Positions 8,568 to 17,600 of a stretch of DNA of 64,000 nucleotides are shown one piece after another. A model generated the notes under the pieces. It was not told the DNA's origin and searched no databases. It saw only the letters and a program-made list of their open reading frames with translations. Position 1 is the first letter of the stretch, and every line of letters starts with the position of its first letter. The DNA lies in NCBI GenBank assembly GCA_965232255.1, contig OZ246962.1:930001-994000 (forward strand), in the 5' to 3' direction. Made by a program: the position numbers and the translations under genes. The stretch comes from Endozoicomonas sp965232255. GTDB taxonomy: Bacteria; Pseudomonadota; Gammaproteobacteria; Pseudomonadales; Endozoicomonadaceae.

Positions 8568-9296
8568 TTAACGACGATTCTTGCGCCAGCCATCGCGATC
8601 GTCGTCATCATCGTCGTCATCACGATCGTCGCGGTCATCACGATCGTCGCGGTCATCACGATCATCACGATCGTCGCGGTCGTAACGATCATCGTCATAG
8701 CGATCATCGTCATCATCGTAACGATCATCATCGTCGAACCAATCTTCGAGCTGCTCGTGGGGATCCTGATCCCAACCTGGCGCCAGAATATCGCCAGTAT
8801 TGGCGTCAACGTCTGCCTTAATCTCGTAGTTAGGCTTCAGAACTTCTGTGCTGAATACGAAGCGTTCATTCAGACGAGTGCCTTCCAGGTCCAGACTTGC
8901 ATCAACAGCGTAAGGGCCGAATTCGCCTTCAACAATGTCCAGAGCATTTACCAGGGTGATCATGCCAGCAGCTTCAGCTGCAGTTGGCAGATCACGGCCA
9001 ATGCGTTCGTACTCCGGGCGAGACATTCTGCCAGAAGCTGCGTTCACTTCTACTTCAACAACACGCTTTTTGGGATATTGGATAATATCGAAAGTGTAAA
9101 TCAGGTGACGGCCTTCCATGTCAGCTTCATAGCCAGACATAACGCCCGGATAGCGAGCCATAACTTCTTCGGCGCGCTCACGAACGTTGTCGTGCCTTTC
9201 CATTGCACGGTACAAACGCGCATCGTTTGCTTGAGCTGCACCAGAGAATGCAGCGACTGCCAGGGCAGCAGCAATTACTGTTTTTTGAAAACTCAT
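8568..9296 (-). CDS. Secreted PepSY-domain protein with Asp/Arg repeat tail
   Basis: 242 residues from ATG 9296, chosen because it begins a clean signal peptide (MSFQKTVIAAALAVAAF) with an AQA-ND cleavage site at 23/24; an ATG five codons earlier is in frame. The body holds two stretches of the PepSY type (IYTFDIIQYPKKRVVEVEVN and later YEIKADVDANTGDILAPG). PepSY modules occur in periplasmic or secreted inhibitors and binding proteins. From about residue 184 the last 59 residues are almost only Asp, Arg and Tyr, with tandem DDR units, ending in a basic WRKNRR. At DNA level the tail is a tandem repeat (about 8596-8730). The tail could bind divalent cations; function unknown. Confidence 0.75.
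   Translation of the reverse strand: MSFQKTVIAAALAVAAFSGAAQANDARLYRAMERHDNVRERAEEVMARYPGVMSGYEADMEGRHLIYTFDIIQYPKKRVVEVEVNAASGRMSRPEYERIGRDLPTAAEAAGMITLVNALDIVEGEFGPYAVDASLDLEGTRLNERFVFSTEVLKPNYEIKADVDANTGDILAPGWDQDPHEQLEDWFDDDDRYDDDDDRYDDDRYDRDDRDDRDDRDDRDDRDDRDDDDDDDDRDGWRKNRR
8596..8730. repeat. Tandem Asp/Arg-coding microrepeat
   Basis: Tandem copies of GATCGTCGC/GGTCATCAC-type 9- and 18-bp units inside the 3' end of the PepSY gene; they encode repeated DDR triplets. Unit number is likely to vary between strains by slippage because every 9-bp step stays in frame. Confidence 0.75.
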
Positions 9297-9962
9297 TTCA
9301 ATACATCTCATTGAGTAATTTGGCTTTTTGATTCAAACGCTCTCAGGGATAAAAGCAGTGCAGACACACGCTTGGATCCCGGATTGCGGCCGCCTATGGT
9401 ACTAATAAAAACTGAGGGGAAAAATATGAATTTTTACGCTTAAAAAGTGTAACGGCATATAGCTAAATACTACTGCCAAGCAGCTTAACCATATCGATTT
9501 TTATTTTACGAATTGGTTTCTGGATAGTACTTAAAAAATCCTTATCAAGTTCGGTTGTTGTCATTATTAATCGCATAAATGCTTTTTGTTTTTTGATTTA
9601 TTAGGTGCTTGTGCTTGTTGTTGTTCACAAAATTCTGACCACTTATGTAGAAAATTCTTGATTCCACATGAACTGACCATAACGATTATTTTTGTCAATG
9701 CAGAGTTATCTGAACGTTTTCACCATAAGCAAACGATAACTATCCTGACACAGCGGGTACACCACTGATGACTTTTGTGTGAAGTTATCGCTCACTAACG
9801 TGAATAATCAAGTAGTAAGGTATGGTCAACATTCTGGGCACCATTTTTAACGGCCGCTCGTGATCGGCTCATGATTAATGACCGCGAAACTATTACACTG
9901 ACCGTGCCAAAGCGTCTTGCAGATGTGCCTTGTAATACTAACCGTGAGTGAGTCCATAACCC
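9297..9962. other. Intergenic region between the PepSY gene and polA
   Basis: 666 bp, A/T-rich, with several T runs (9560-9660). Short ORFs on either strand (for example minus 9567-9680) have no ribosome site or recognisable product. It must hold the promoters for the PepSY gene and for polA, but I could not pick convincing -35/-10 pairs. No repeat or RNA structure stood out. Confidence 0.4.
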
Positions 9963-12701
9963 ATGTCAGAACCAGCCAGCACCCCACCTCTCATTCTTGT
10001 TGATGGCTCATCTTATTTGTACCGTGCCTTTCATGCTTCTGAGCGTGCCAATCTGCGAACTGTCGATGGACGCCCAACCGGTGCCATTCGCGTCATGACC
10101 AATATGCTGCGCAGTTTGTTGCGTCAGTACCAGGACAGCCATGTGGCGGTGATTTTTGACGCCAGAGGAAAAAACTTTCGTCACGACCTTTACAGCAAGT
10201 ACAAAGCCAATCGCAAGGTCATGCCTGATGACCTGCGTCCGCAAGTGGAGCCGATCCATCAAATCATTCGGGCTCTGGGCTTGCCTCTGCTGATGATTGA
10301 GGGCGTCGAGGCGGATGATGTAATCGGCACACTGGCTAGACAGGCGACGCAGCGCAAAATCGACACCATCATCGCCACCGGCGATAAAGACATTGCCCAG
10401 CTGGTGACCGAACACGTCTCACTGATCGATACCATGAGCAATGTGTTCACCGATGTTCATGGTGTGCCCGGCAGATTCGGAGTTCCGGCTCACCTGATTG
10501 CTGATTACCTGGCCCTGATGGGCGATAGCAGCGACAACATCCCGGGTATGCCGGGCGTTGGCGAGAAAACGGCACAGGCACTGTTAAACGGCATTGGCGG
10601 TATTGATGAGATTGCTGCCCGGTTGGATGAGGTGGCAGAGCTCGGGTTTCGTGGCAGTAAGAGTTTTGCGGCAAAGTTCGAAGAGCATAAGGATATTGTG
10701 TTGCTATCCCGGGAACTGGCCACCATCCGGACCGATGTGGCGCTGCCTGTTGCCATCGACGACCTGATTATGCAACCGGTGGATCAGGCACAACTGCTGG
10801 CACTTTTTCAAGAGTATGAATTCCGGGCACTGATTGCCGAGCTGGAGCAGGCAGATTCTGAGCCGGCCGCTAACGAAGCTGCCAGTCCAGCCGGTGAGTA
10901 CCACATAATAACGGACGAAGCCGAATTCCTCGACTGGGTAAAACAGCTGCAATCGGCACCACTTTTTGCCTTTGACACTGAAACCACCAGTCTGGATTAC
11001 ATGAATGCTGAGATTGTCGGCGTTTCTTTCGCTATAGAACCTGGCAAGGCTGCTTACGTGCCGGTGGCACACGACTACCTTGGAGCACCCGAGCAGCTTG
11101 AGCGCAGTTTTGTTCTGGCAGCGCTAAAGCCATTGCTGGAAGACCCGGCCAAACAGAAGGTTGGCCAGAACCTGAAATACGACCAGAACGTGCTGGCTCG
11201 TTACCACATCAGTATGCAAGGTATGGCCTTTGACACCATGCTGGAATCCTATTGCCTGAACTCGGTGGCTACTCGCCACAACATGGATGCCTTGGCGGAG
11301 CACTATCTTGGTCAGCAAACCATCAAGTACGAAGACATTGCTGGTAAAAAAGGCAAAAAACAACTGACGTTTAATCAGATCGAACTGGAACGTGCTGGCC
11401 CTTATGCCGCGGAGGATGCTGACGTCACGCTGCGTTTACACCAGACCCTCTGGCCACAGTTGCGCGCAGAAGCCAGCCTGAGCCATGTCTTTCAGGATAT
11501 CGAGATGCCGCTGGTGGACATTCTCTCGCGCATCGAACGTCACGGCACTTTGGTGGATACCGGCTTATTAAACCAGCAGAGCATTGAGTTGGGCCAACGC
11601 CTACAAGAGCTGGAAAGCGCTGCCCATGACGAGGCTGGCGAGGTGTTCAACCTTTCCTCAACAAAACAGCTGCAAACCCTACTCTTTGACAAACTGCAAC
11701 TGCCGGTAATCAAAAAAACGCCTAAAGGACAACCATCCACTGCGGAAGACGTATTGCAAGAACTGGCGTTGGATTACCCATTACCCAGGCTGCTCCTGGA
11801 GCACCGCAGTTTGAGTAAGCTCAAGTCCACTTATACCGACAAACTGCCACAGATGGTCAACGCCGTTACCGGACGTATTCACACTTCGTACCATCAAGCA
11901 GTTACGGCCACCGGACGTCTCTCCTCCTCAGACCCGAATTTACAAAATATCCCCATTCGCACACCCGAAGGCCGGCGGGTGCGTCAGGCATTTATTGCCC
12001 CGCAGGGCTATCGATTGGTGGCAGCGGACTATTCACAGATTGAGCTGAGAATCATGGCTCACTTGTCTGAAGACCAAGGACTGCTTGCTGCCTTTGCTCA
12101 AGGGTTGGATATTCACAAGGCGACGGCCGCAGAAGTATTTGGTGTGGCGTTGGCGGACGTCAGTAGTGACCAGCGACGCAGTGCCAAGGCCATCAACTTT
12201 GGCCTGATCTATGGCATGTCATCGTTTGGTCTGGCTAAACAGCTGGGAGTTTCAAGAAAGTCTGCCCAGGAGTACATCGATCTCTACTTCCAGCGCTATC
12301 CTGGTGTGCTCAGGTATATGGAGACAACAAAAACCTTTGCCCGAGAGAAAGGGTACGTGGAGACTATTTTCGGCCGTCGTCTTTACCTGCCAGAAATCAA
12401 TGACCGCAATAAAATGCGACAGCAAGGCGCTGAACGTACCGCCATCAATGCCCCTATGCAGGGCACAGCAGCGGACATTATGAAAAAAGCCATGATTCTG
12501 GTGGATCAGTGGTTACAAGCAGCCGATCTCGACGCCCGGGTGATTATGCAAGTGCACGATGAACTGGTATTGGAAGTGGCGGAACAGCACGTTGAGACAG
12601 TGGTTGCTGGTGTTAAGGAGCAGATGAGCAATGCAGCAACACTCAGCGTACCACTACTGGTAGAAGCTGGAGCTGGGAACAACTGGGATGAGGCACATTA
12701 A
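9963..12701 (+). CDS. polA: DNA polymerase I
   Basis: 912 residues with all three domains. The 5'-nuclease domain is at about 1-290 (LVDGSSYLYRAFHA at the start, GDSSDNIPGMPGVGEKTA in the helix-hairpin-helix). The proofreading domain retains the catalytic DTE (Asp338, Glu340). The polymerase domain has motif A DYSQIELRIMAH (Asp689), motif B RRSAKAINFGLIYG and motif C VHDELVLEV (Asp866-Glu867). It removes RNA primers and fills gaps in replication and repair. The 3'-5' exonuclease looks active because the acidic residues are kept. Downstream lies a structured region with a strong terminator rather than engB. Confidence 0.98.
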   Translation: MSEPASTPPLILVDGSSYLYRAFHASERANLRTVDGRPTGAIRVMTNMLRSLLRQYQDSHVAVIFDARGKNFRHDLYSKYKANRKVMPDDLRPQVEPIHQIIRALGLPLLMIEGVEADDVIGTLARQATQRKIDTIIATGDKDIAQLVTEHVSLIDTMSNVFTDVHGVPGRFGVPAHLIADYLALMGDSSDNIPGMPGVGEKTAQALLNGIGGIDEIAARLDEVAELGFRGSKSFAAKFEEHKDIVLLSRELATIRTDVALPVAIDDLIMQPVDQAQLLALFQEYEFRALIAELEQADSEPAANEAASPAGEYHIITDEAEFLDWVKQLQSAPLFAFDTETTSLDYMNAEIVGVSFAIEPGKAAYVPVAHDYLGAPEQLERSFVLAALKPLLEDPAKQKVGQNLKYDQNVLARYHISMQGMAFDTMLESYCLNSVATRHNMDALAEHYLGQQTIKYEDIAGKKGKKQLTFNQIELERAGPYAAEDADVTLRLHQTLWPQLRAEASLSHVFQDIEMPLVDILSRIERHGTLVDTGLLNQQSIELGQRLQELESAAHDEAGEVFNLSSTKQLQTLLFDKLQLPVIKKTPKGQPSTAEDVLQELALDYPLPRLLLEHRSLSKLKSTYTDKLPQMVNAVTGRIHTSYHQAVTATGRLSSSDPNLQNIPIRTPEGRRVRQAFIAPQGYRLVAADYSQIELRIMAHLSEDQGLLAAFAQGLDIHKATAAEVFGVALADVSSDQRRSAKAINFGLIYGMSSFGLAKQLGVSRKSAQEYIDLYFQRYPGVLRYMETTKTFAREKGYVETIFGRRLYLPEINDRNKMRQQGAERTAINAPMQGTAADIMKKAMILVDQWLQAADLDARVIMQVHDELVLEVAEQHVETVVAGVKEQMSNAATLSVPLLVEAGAGNNWDEAH

Positions 12702-12865
12702 TCATTGATTTATAAGGAGAAATTTTTTTTTATTTTTTTGGGAACTTTTTTGAATCTTGTTTGTCTAATCCCCCGAGGTTTGAAAGTTTGCATGTTCTGA
12801 ATGGCTTCCTCACCTCGTATTGTGTGTTTCACTTTGTGTGTTTTGTGTTGGCTTATGGTTCTAAC

Positions 12866-12958
12866 CGATCTGTGAGCCAGGTGACAAGCCGCTTTGAGCT
12901 TTCTGTGGCTTAAGCCTTATGACCAGTGCTCCTCCCCCGGGGTACTGGTCTTTTTTTT
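12866..12958 (+). ncRNA. Candidate small RNA downstream of polA (Spot 42/ErsA position)
   Basis: No ORF is credible in the 590 bp after polA, yet a strong terminator ends a roughly 90-nt stretch that folds. It contains a hairpin AAGCC...GGCTT (12884-12909 region) and the terminator stem GACCAGT/ACTGGTC, whose loop carries the pyrimidine run CTCCTCCCCC, complementary to Shine-Dalgarno sequences. A weak promoter-like TATGGT (around 12855) sits upstream, so the start is a guess. In enterics spf (Spot 42), and in Pseudomonas ersA, lie just downstream of polA; synteny is the main argument. I could not align the sequence to either. Confidence 0.4.
12921..12958 (+). terminator. Strong intrinsic terminator downstream of polA
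   Basis: Seven-bp stem GACCAGT / ACTGGTC with a C/G-rich apical part (CCCCGGGG) followed immediately by eight T residues. It lies 220 bp after the polA stop, further than expected for simple polA termination, which suggests a separate short transcript ends here. Confidence 0.85.
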
Positions 12959-13293
12959 GTCCCTGTAATTTATCAAGATGCGTGCCGTGGGTAGGTGATT
13001 ACTTTCTCCGAAAGACTAGGTAATAGCCGGTTTTTGGCTGTCCATTCAGTACGTTCCCCGCAGAAGGTAGATATTTCCTGTACGTCCGTTGATCAACCCC
13101 AGCGAACATTACTCAAAGTATCAAAAAAAGCAGCTAAATCATGAATAATGATACTTGGGTGAGTTGTTGCTCCTTTCTGAAGTGAATAGACTGAACTCGA
13201 GCCAAAACAGTTGCGATCAGTTGGTGCAGTCTGCGTGGAACAAAAACGGGCTGTATTTTCATGGATACCCAGAGAAGTAGGAATCCTCCCCTC

Positions 13294-13830
13294 ATGAGAT
13301 CAATCACAAAATCCGTTTTAGCCTTGGGCATTTTCATCGCTGCCGGTTCAGTACAAGCCCTGGAAATCAGTAGCAGGGACATCAGAGAAGGTTACCCCAT
13401 GGCAAAAACCTTCGAGTTCAATGAATTCGGTTGTAATGGCAACAACTTGTCGCCGCAGCTTTCATGGACAGACGTTCCTGAAGGCACCAAAAGCTTTGCC
13501 ATCACCGCCTATGATCCCGATGCACCAACCGGCAGTGGCTTCTGGCACTGGATTGCCTACGACATTCCAGCCACTGTCACCCAAGTGCCACGCGGCGTTA
13601 ATATTGCCCGAATAGGCGGTAAAGTAGCTCGCATTGACTACGGTTTTGCCGGTTTTGGTGGTGCCTGTCCACCGGTAGGTGATGGTATGCACCGCTACCA
13701 GTTCACTATCTGGGCTCTGCCGACGGAAACGCTGAACCTTGGGCCTAATACACCGTCAGCACTTTTCGGGTTTAACCTGAACAGCATGGCACTGGACAAA
13801 GCCGTGTTGACCTCGACCTATACCCGTTAA
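13294..13830 (+). CDS. Secreted YbhB/YbcL-type PEBP (Raf kinase inhibitor-like) protein
   Basis: 178 residues from ATG 13294, chosen because it begins a good signal peptide (MRSITKSVLALGIFIAAG...VQA); an ATG at 13261 would add 11 polar residues in front. The mature part has the bacterial PEBP signatures: NGNNLSPQLSWTDVP, the ligand-pocket segment YDPDAPTGSGFWHW, and GMHRYQFTIWALP. Members bind small anionic or phospholipid-like ligands; cellular role unclear. The AraC-family gene follows closely on the same strand. Confidence 0.88.
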   Translation: MRSITKSVLALGIFIAAGSVQALEISSRDIREGYPMAKTFEFNEFGCNGNNLSPQLSWTDVPEGTKSFAITAYDPDAPTGSGFWHWIAYDIPATVTQVPRGVNIARIGGKVARIDYGFAGFGGACPPVGDGMHRYQFTIWALPTETLNLGPNTPSALFGFNLNSMALDKAVLTSTYTR

Positions 13831-13856
13831 CCACTTGTTTGTCAGCGGCTGGAACA

Positions 13857-14675
13857 ATGGCGAGACATCAATACCAAGTCACGATATACCGCGCCGGACA
13901 ACGGCAAAAATTGCGTAACGTGAGGATGCACTCGCCTGGCATTGTTCAGATTATTGCCGGGAGCAAACGCTTCTTCTGGCAAGAGTCTGCCATTGATATT
14001 GCTCGCTCGACATTGTTGTTGTGCGAGGCTGGCGCCTCGCTCAGCTTTGAAAACCTGCCCGATAAAGGACGTTTCCTGTCCCGAGTATTCAGTTTTTACT
14101 GTTTACCGCCTGAGCCCATGCTTGAGTTGAGCATGAAGCGTTCTACCGCAAACTCTATACCAATTCTTAATGCCGATCACGCACTGCAAGAAACGCTGCA
14201 CGCTCTGTTCTCTTTTGATTTGCACAACATGAGCAGGCAGACGCAGGTATTCTGGCTGCTGGGACTCTACCAGCAATTAGCCGAAAGAGGCTCGCTACAC
14301 TGCCTGTTTCCGGGCACCAACATCACATTTCGGCAAAAACTGAGCGCTTACTTGTCCCACCGACCCGGCGACGGGCATCAGCTGGATGCCGTGGCCGAGC
14401 GTTTTGCCATGAGCAGGGCAACGCTGATTCGCAAACTGAAGCACGAGGGCACGGCGTATCGGGAAGTGTTGGTGGAGGTGCGTTTAAACCACGCGCTATA
14501 CCTTATGCAAAACGGCAACTGCAACGTGGCCATACTGGCCCATATGTGTGGTTATCAATCAGAAGGCCGCTTTTGCCAGCGTTTTAAGGCCAGGTTTGGC
14601 CTGACACCCAGCAGTTATCTCAAAACACTGGCAACCGTCAGCCCACCCAGTCAGGCTAACCCATCAGCACGCTGA
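13857..14675 (+). CDS. AraC-family transcriptional regulator
   Basis: About 272 residues. The C-terminal 100 residues form the two-helix-turn-helix AraC DNA-binding domain: QLDAVAERFAMSRATLIRKL (first HTH) and CNVAILAHMCGYQSEGRFCQRFKARFGLTPSSY (second HTH with family signature, shown here in two overlapping pieces). The N-terminal half is a divergent sensing/dimerisation domain with no ligand motif I recognise. A TTG at 13839 is an alternative start, 9 bp after the PEBP stop. Its end overlaps the 3' end of the convergent gdhB gene by 12 bp. The target is unknown. Confidence 0.85.
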   Translation: MARHQYQVTIYRAGQRQKLRNVRMHSPGIVQIIAGSKRFFWQESAIDIARSTLLLCEAGASLSFENLPDKGRFLSRVFSFYCLPPEPMLELSMKRSTANSIPILNADHALQETLHALFSFDLHNMSRQTQVFWLLGLYQQLAERGSLHCLFPGTNITFRQKLSAYLSHRPGDGHQLDAVAERFAMSRATLIRKLKHEGTAYREVLVEVRLNHALYLMQNGNCNVAILAHMCGYQSEGRFCQRFKARFGLTPSSYLKTLATVSPPSQANPSAR

Positions 14676-17600
14676 AGCGATCAGGGATAACTCCTGCACC
14701 GCCACCGATAACATGGCAAAATTTTTCTCCCGGGCTGATTGAATATCAACCACCGTAGTCTGCCAACGTTCAATGGGTTCGGCGTTTTTCTCCAGCCACT
14801 GTTGAAGTTGCTGATCCGGTTTTTCTTCCGAGTGGGTTAACACGTTAATGCAGTTGTCGTTCAGAGTGCGATCCAGCTGGTCTTTCAGTGACGACTGTGC
14901 CTTGCGCTGCCAAAGGTCGTTCACCGGCAGCTGGCGGATTTGTTCCCTGAGCCAGGGCAAGTGAAGCGCGTCCTCCAGGGCAAAAAAAACTGAGGCCACA
15001 TCAGTTACTAGCAGTTTGTACTGACCAGCTATACAGACCATGAACAGCACGTAGTAAAGATAACGCAGACCGGCGCAGGTCTCTGCCAGCGCCAGGGGCA
15101 GTTGTGCTTCTTGCAAAGTGGCAACGCGGCCACCGAGCCATTCACAATCGTCCGCGCCGAGCAGTTGTGCCAACTGACCGCTGACGGCATCAATCCCCGG
15201 CTTGTAGTTGCTGATCAGTGCTTCAATATCCAGGTCGTTGGCGTGGTTTCTCAATAACCAGATACAGGCTTTTTCGATGTGCAGTTGTATGCGGAATAGT
15301 TCGATATTCTGGATGGTATCGCGGACGGTAAATCCGAGACTCTCAAACTGATCCCAGATGGCAGTAATGGAGAAAATCTCCTTGATGGCCATAAAAGCCC
15401 GAACGCAGTTCAGCTCTGGGTTACGGGTGGCTTGTTGAATGTATTCAATAAACGTGGCACCCATACGGTTGCCAATCTCATTGCTCAGGTGGGTGGCCAG
15501 AATCTCGGTTTTCAGGGGATGAGTCATGATTTGTTCGGTAAACCGCTCGCGCAAGGGAGACGGGAAGTAGTCCAGCAGTTTGGCCGCCAGCACTTGGTCC
15601 TGGTCCACCCGATCGGCCACCAGAGCCTCAAACAAGTCCAGTTTGGTGTAGGACAGCAATGTAGCAATTTCCGGACGGGTAAACCCTTCGCCGGCTTTGA
15701 CTCTGGCTTTCAGATCAGTATCGGAGGGCAGGCAGTCCAATGATCGGTTCAGTCGACCTTTCAGCTCCAGTTTGCGAATCAGAAAGCGGTGGTCGTTAAA
15801 CAGTTGGACGCTCTGTTGCAGACTCAGGCTTAACCGCTGGCTCTGCAAAAAATTGTGGCGCAGCACCAGCGCAGCTATTTCGTCGGTCATGCTGGCTAAC
15901 AGCCGGTTGCGCTGCTTGGTGGTGATGTCACCGTCAGCCACCATGCGATTGAGCAGGATTTTGATATTGACCTCATGGTCAGAGCTATCGACTCCGCCGG
16001 AGTTGTCGATGGCGTCGGTACTGATCAAACCGCCCCGGCGGCCAAACTCGATTCGCGCCAGTTGCGTCAGACCCAGATTGCCGCCTTCGGCCACTGCCCG
16101 CACATTTAGCTGCGTGGCGTTTATGCGAACACTGTCGTTGGAACGATCGCCAACCTCGGCATTGCTTTCGCTGCTGGCCTTCACGTAAGTACCAATACCG
16201 CCATTCCACAACAGGTCTGCCCGAGCCTTGAGAATGGTCTGGATCAACTCAGCTGGCGAGAGCACGGATTTTTCTGCACCCAGTCTTTTGCGGGCTGCTT
16301 CACTGAGCACAACAGTTTTTTGTTGACGGCGAAATATGGCTCCGCCTGTCGAAAGTTTGTCCCGATTGTAATCGTCCCATGACGACTGGGACAGTTGGAA
16401 CAGGCGCTGACGTTCATGGAAGCTGGCCTCAGTGTCCGGCTCCGGATCGATAAAAATATGCTGGTGGTTAAAAGCGGCCAACAGGCGAATGTGCCTTGAG
16501 AGCAACATGCCGTTGCCAAACACGTCGCCGGACATGTCGCCAATTCCGATCACCGTGAAGTCCTGACTCTGGGTGTCGATTTCCCGCTCTTTGAAAATGC
16601 GCTTGACTGACTCCCAGGCGCCCCGGGCGGTGATGCCCATTTTTTTATGATCGTAACCCTGGCTACCGCCGGAGGCAAAGGCGTCGCCGAGCCAGAAGCC
16701 ATAAGCCTTGGCAACGTCGTTGGCAATATCGGAAAAACAGGCGGTTCCCTTATCAGCTGCGACCACCAGATAAGGGTCATCGTCGTCGTAGCAGATTACA
16801 TCGTCTGGCGAAATGATATTGCCGGCCTGAAGATTATCGGTCAGATCCAAAAGCCCCGAGATAAAGGCACGGTAACAGGTAATGCCCTCGGTATGCACCT
16901 CATCCCTGGAACTGGGCAGTTGTTTGGTGACAAAACCGCCTTTGGCACCGTGAGGGACAATCACGGCATTCTTGATCATCTGAGCCTTGACCAGGCTGAG
17001 AATTTCCGTGCGAAAGTCCTCCATCCGGTCAGACCAGCGCAGGCCGCCGCGAGCAATCTTACCACCGCGCATATGAATGCCTTCAAACCGGGGCGAGTAG
17101 ACAAATATCTCAAACATGGGTCTTGGTTGGGGCGACGTGGGAATCTGCCCGGGTATTAGCTTGAAGGCGAGATAACCTTTTGGTTCGCCATCTTTTTTCT
17201 GGTAGGCGCTGGTTCTGGAAATGGCTTCGATAACGCTAAGAAAGTGGCGTAAGATACGGTCTTCATCCAAGTTGGCAACCTTGTCCAACAACTGGTTGAT
17301 GCGCTCTGAACTGGAGCTGGCCATTGTCTGGCGGTTGCCACGAAACCCAGGGTAGAAACGGATACTGAACAGGTCGGCCATCTCACGCACCACCGCCGGG
17401 TTGCTATTGAGCACTTTTTGCATATAGCTCTGACTAAATGGCACCCGAAGCTGCAACAGGTATTTGGACAATGCCCGGATTAACACTACCTGTTCCCAAT
17501 TCAGCCCAGCTGAGACCACCAGGCCATTAAACCCGTCGTTCTCCATCTGTCCCTTCCAGGTGCGAATAAACACTTCGCGAAACTGCTCGCGCAGATAGGT

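Larger units (their letters stand above)
12702..13293. other. Non-coding gap between polA and the PEBP gene
   Basis: 592 bp. The first part has long T runs (12724-12739) and a CGAGGT/ACCTCG inverted repeat (12774-12779 and 12812-12817); then come the candidate sRNA and its terminator. From 12960 to 13293 I see only likely promoter sequence for the next gene. Confidence 0.5.

Noticed and set aside
8562..9314. 250-codon plus-strand ORF opposite the PepSY gene, with Val/Ile-rich start
   Set aside because: It is the reverse reading of the GAT/CGT repeat and of a gene with a clear signal peptide; repeats of this kind stay open in several frames.
9567..9768. Short ORFs on both strands in the gap before polA
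   Set aside because: No ribosome sites, Cys/Ser-rich or unrecognised peptides, and no family resemblance.
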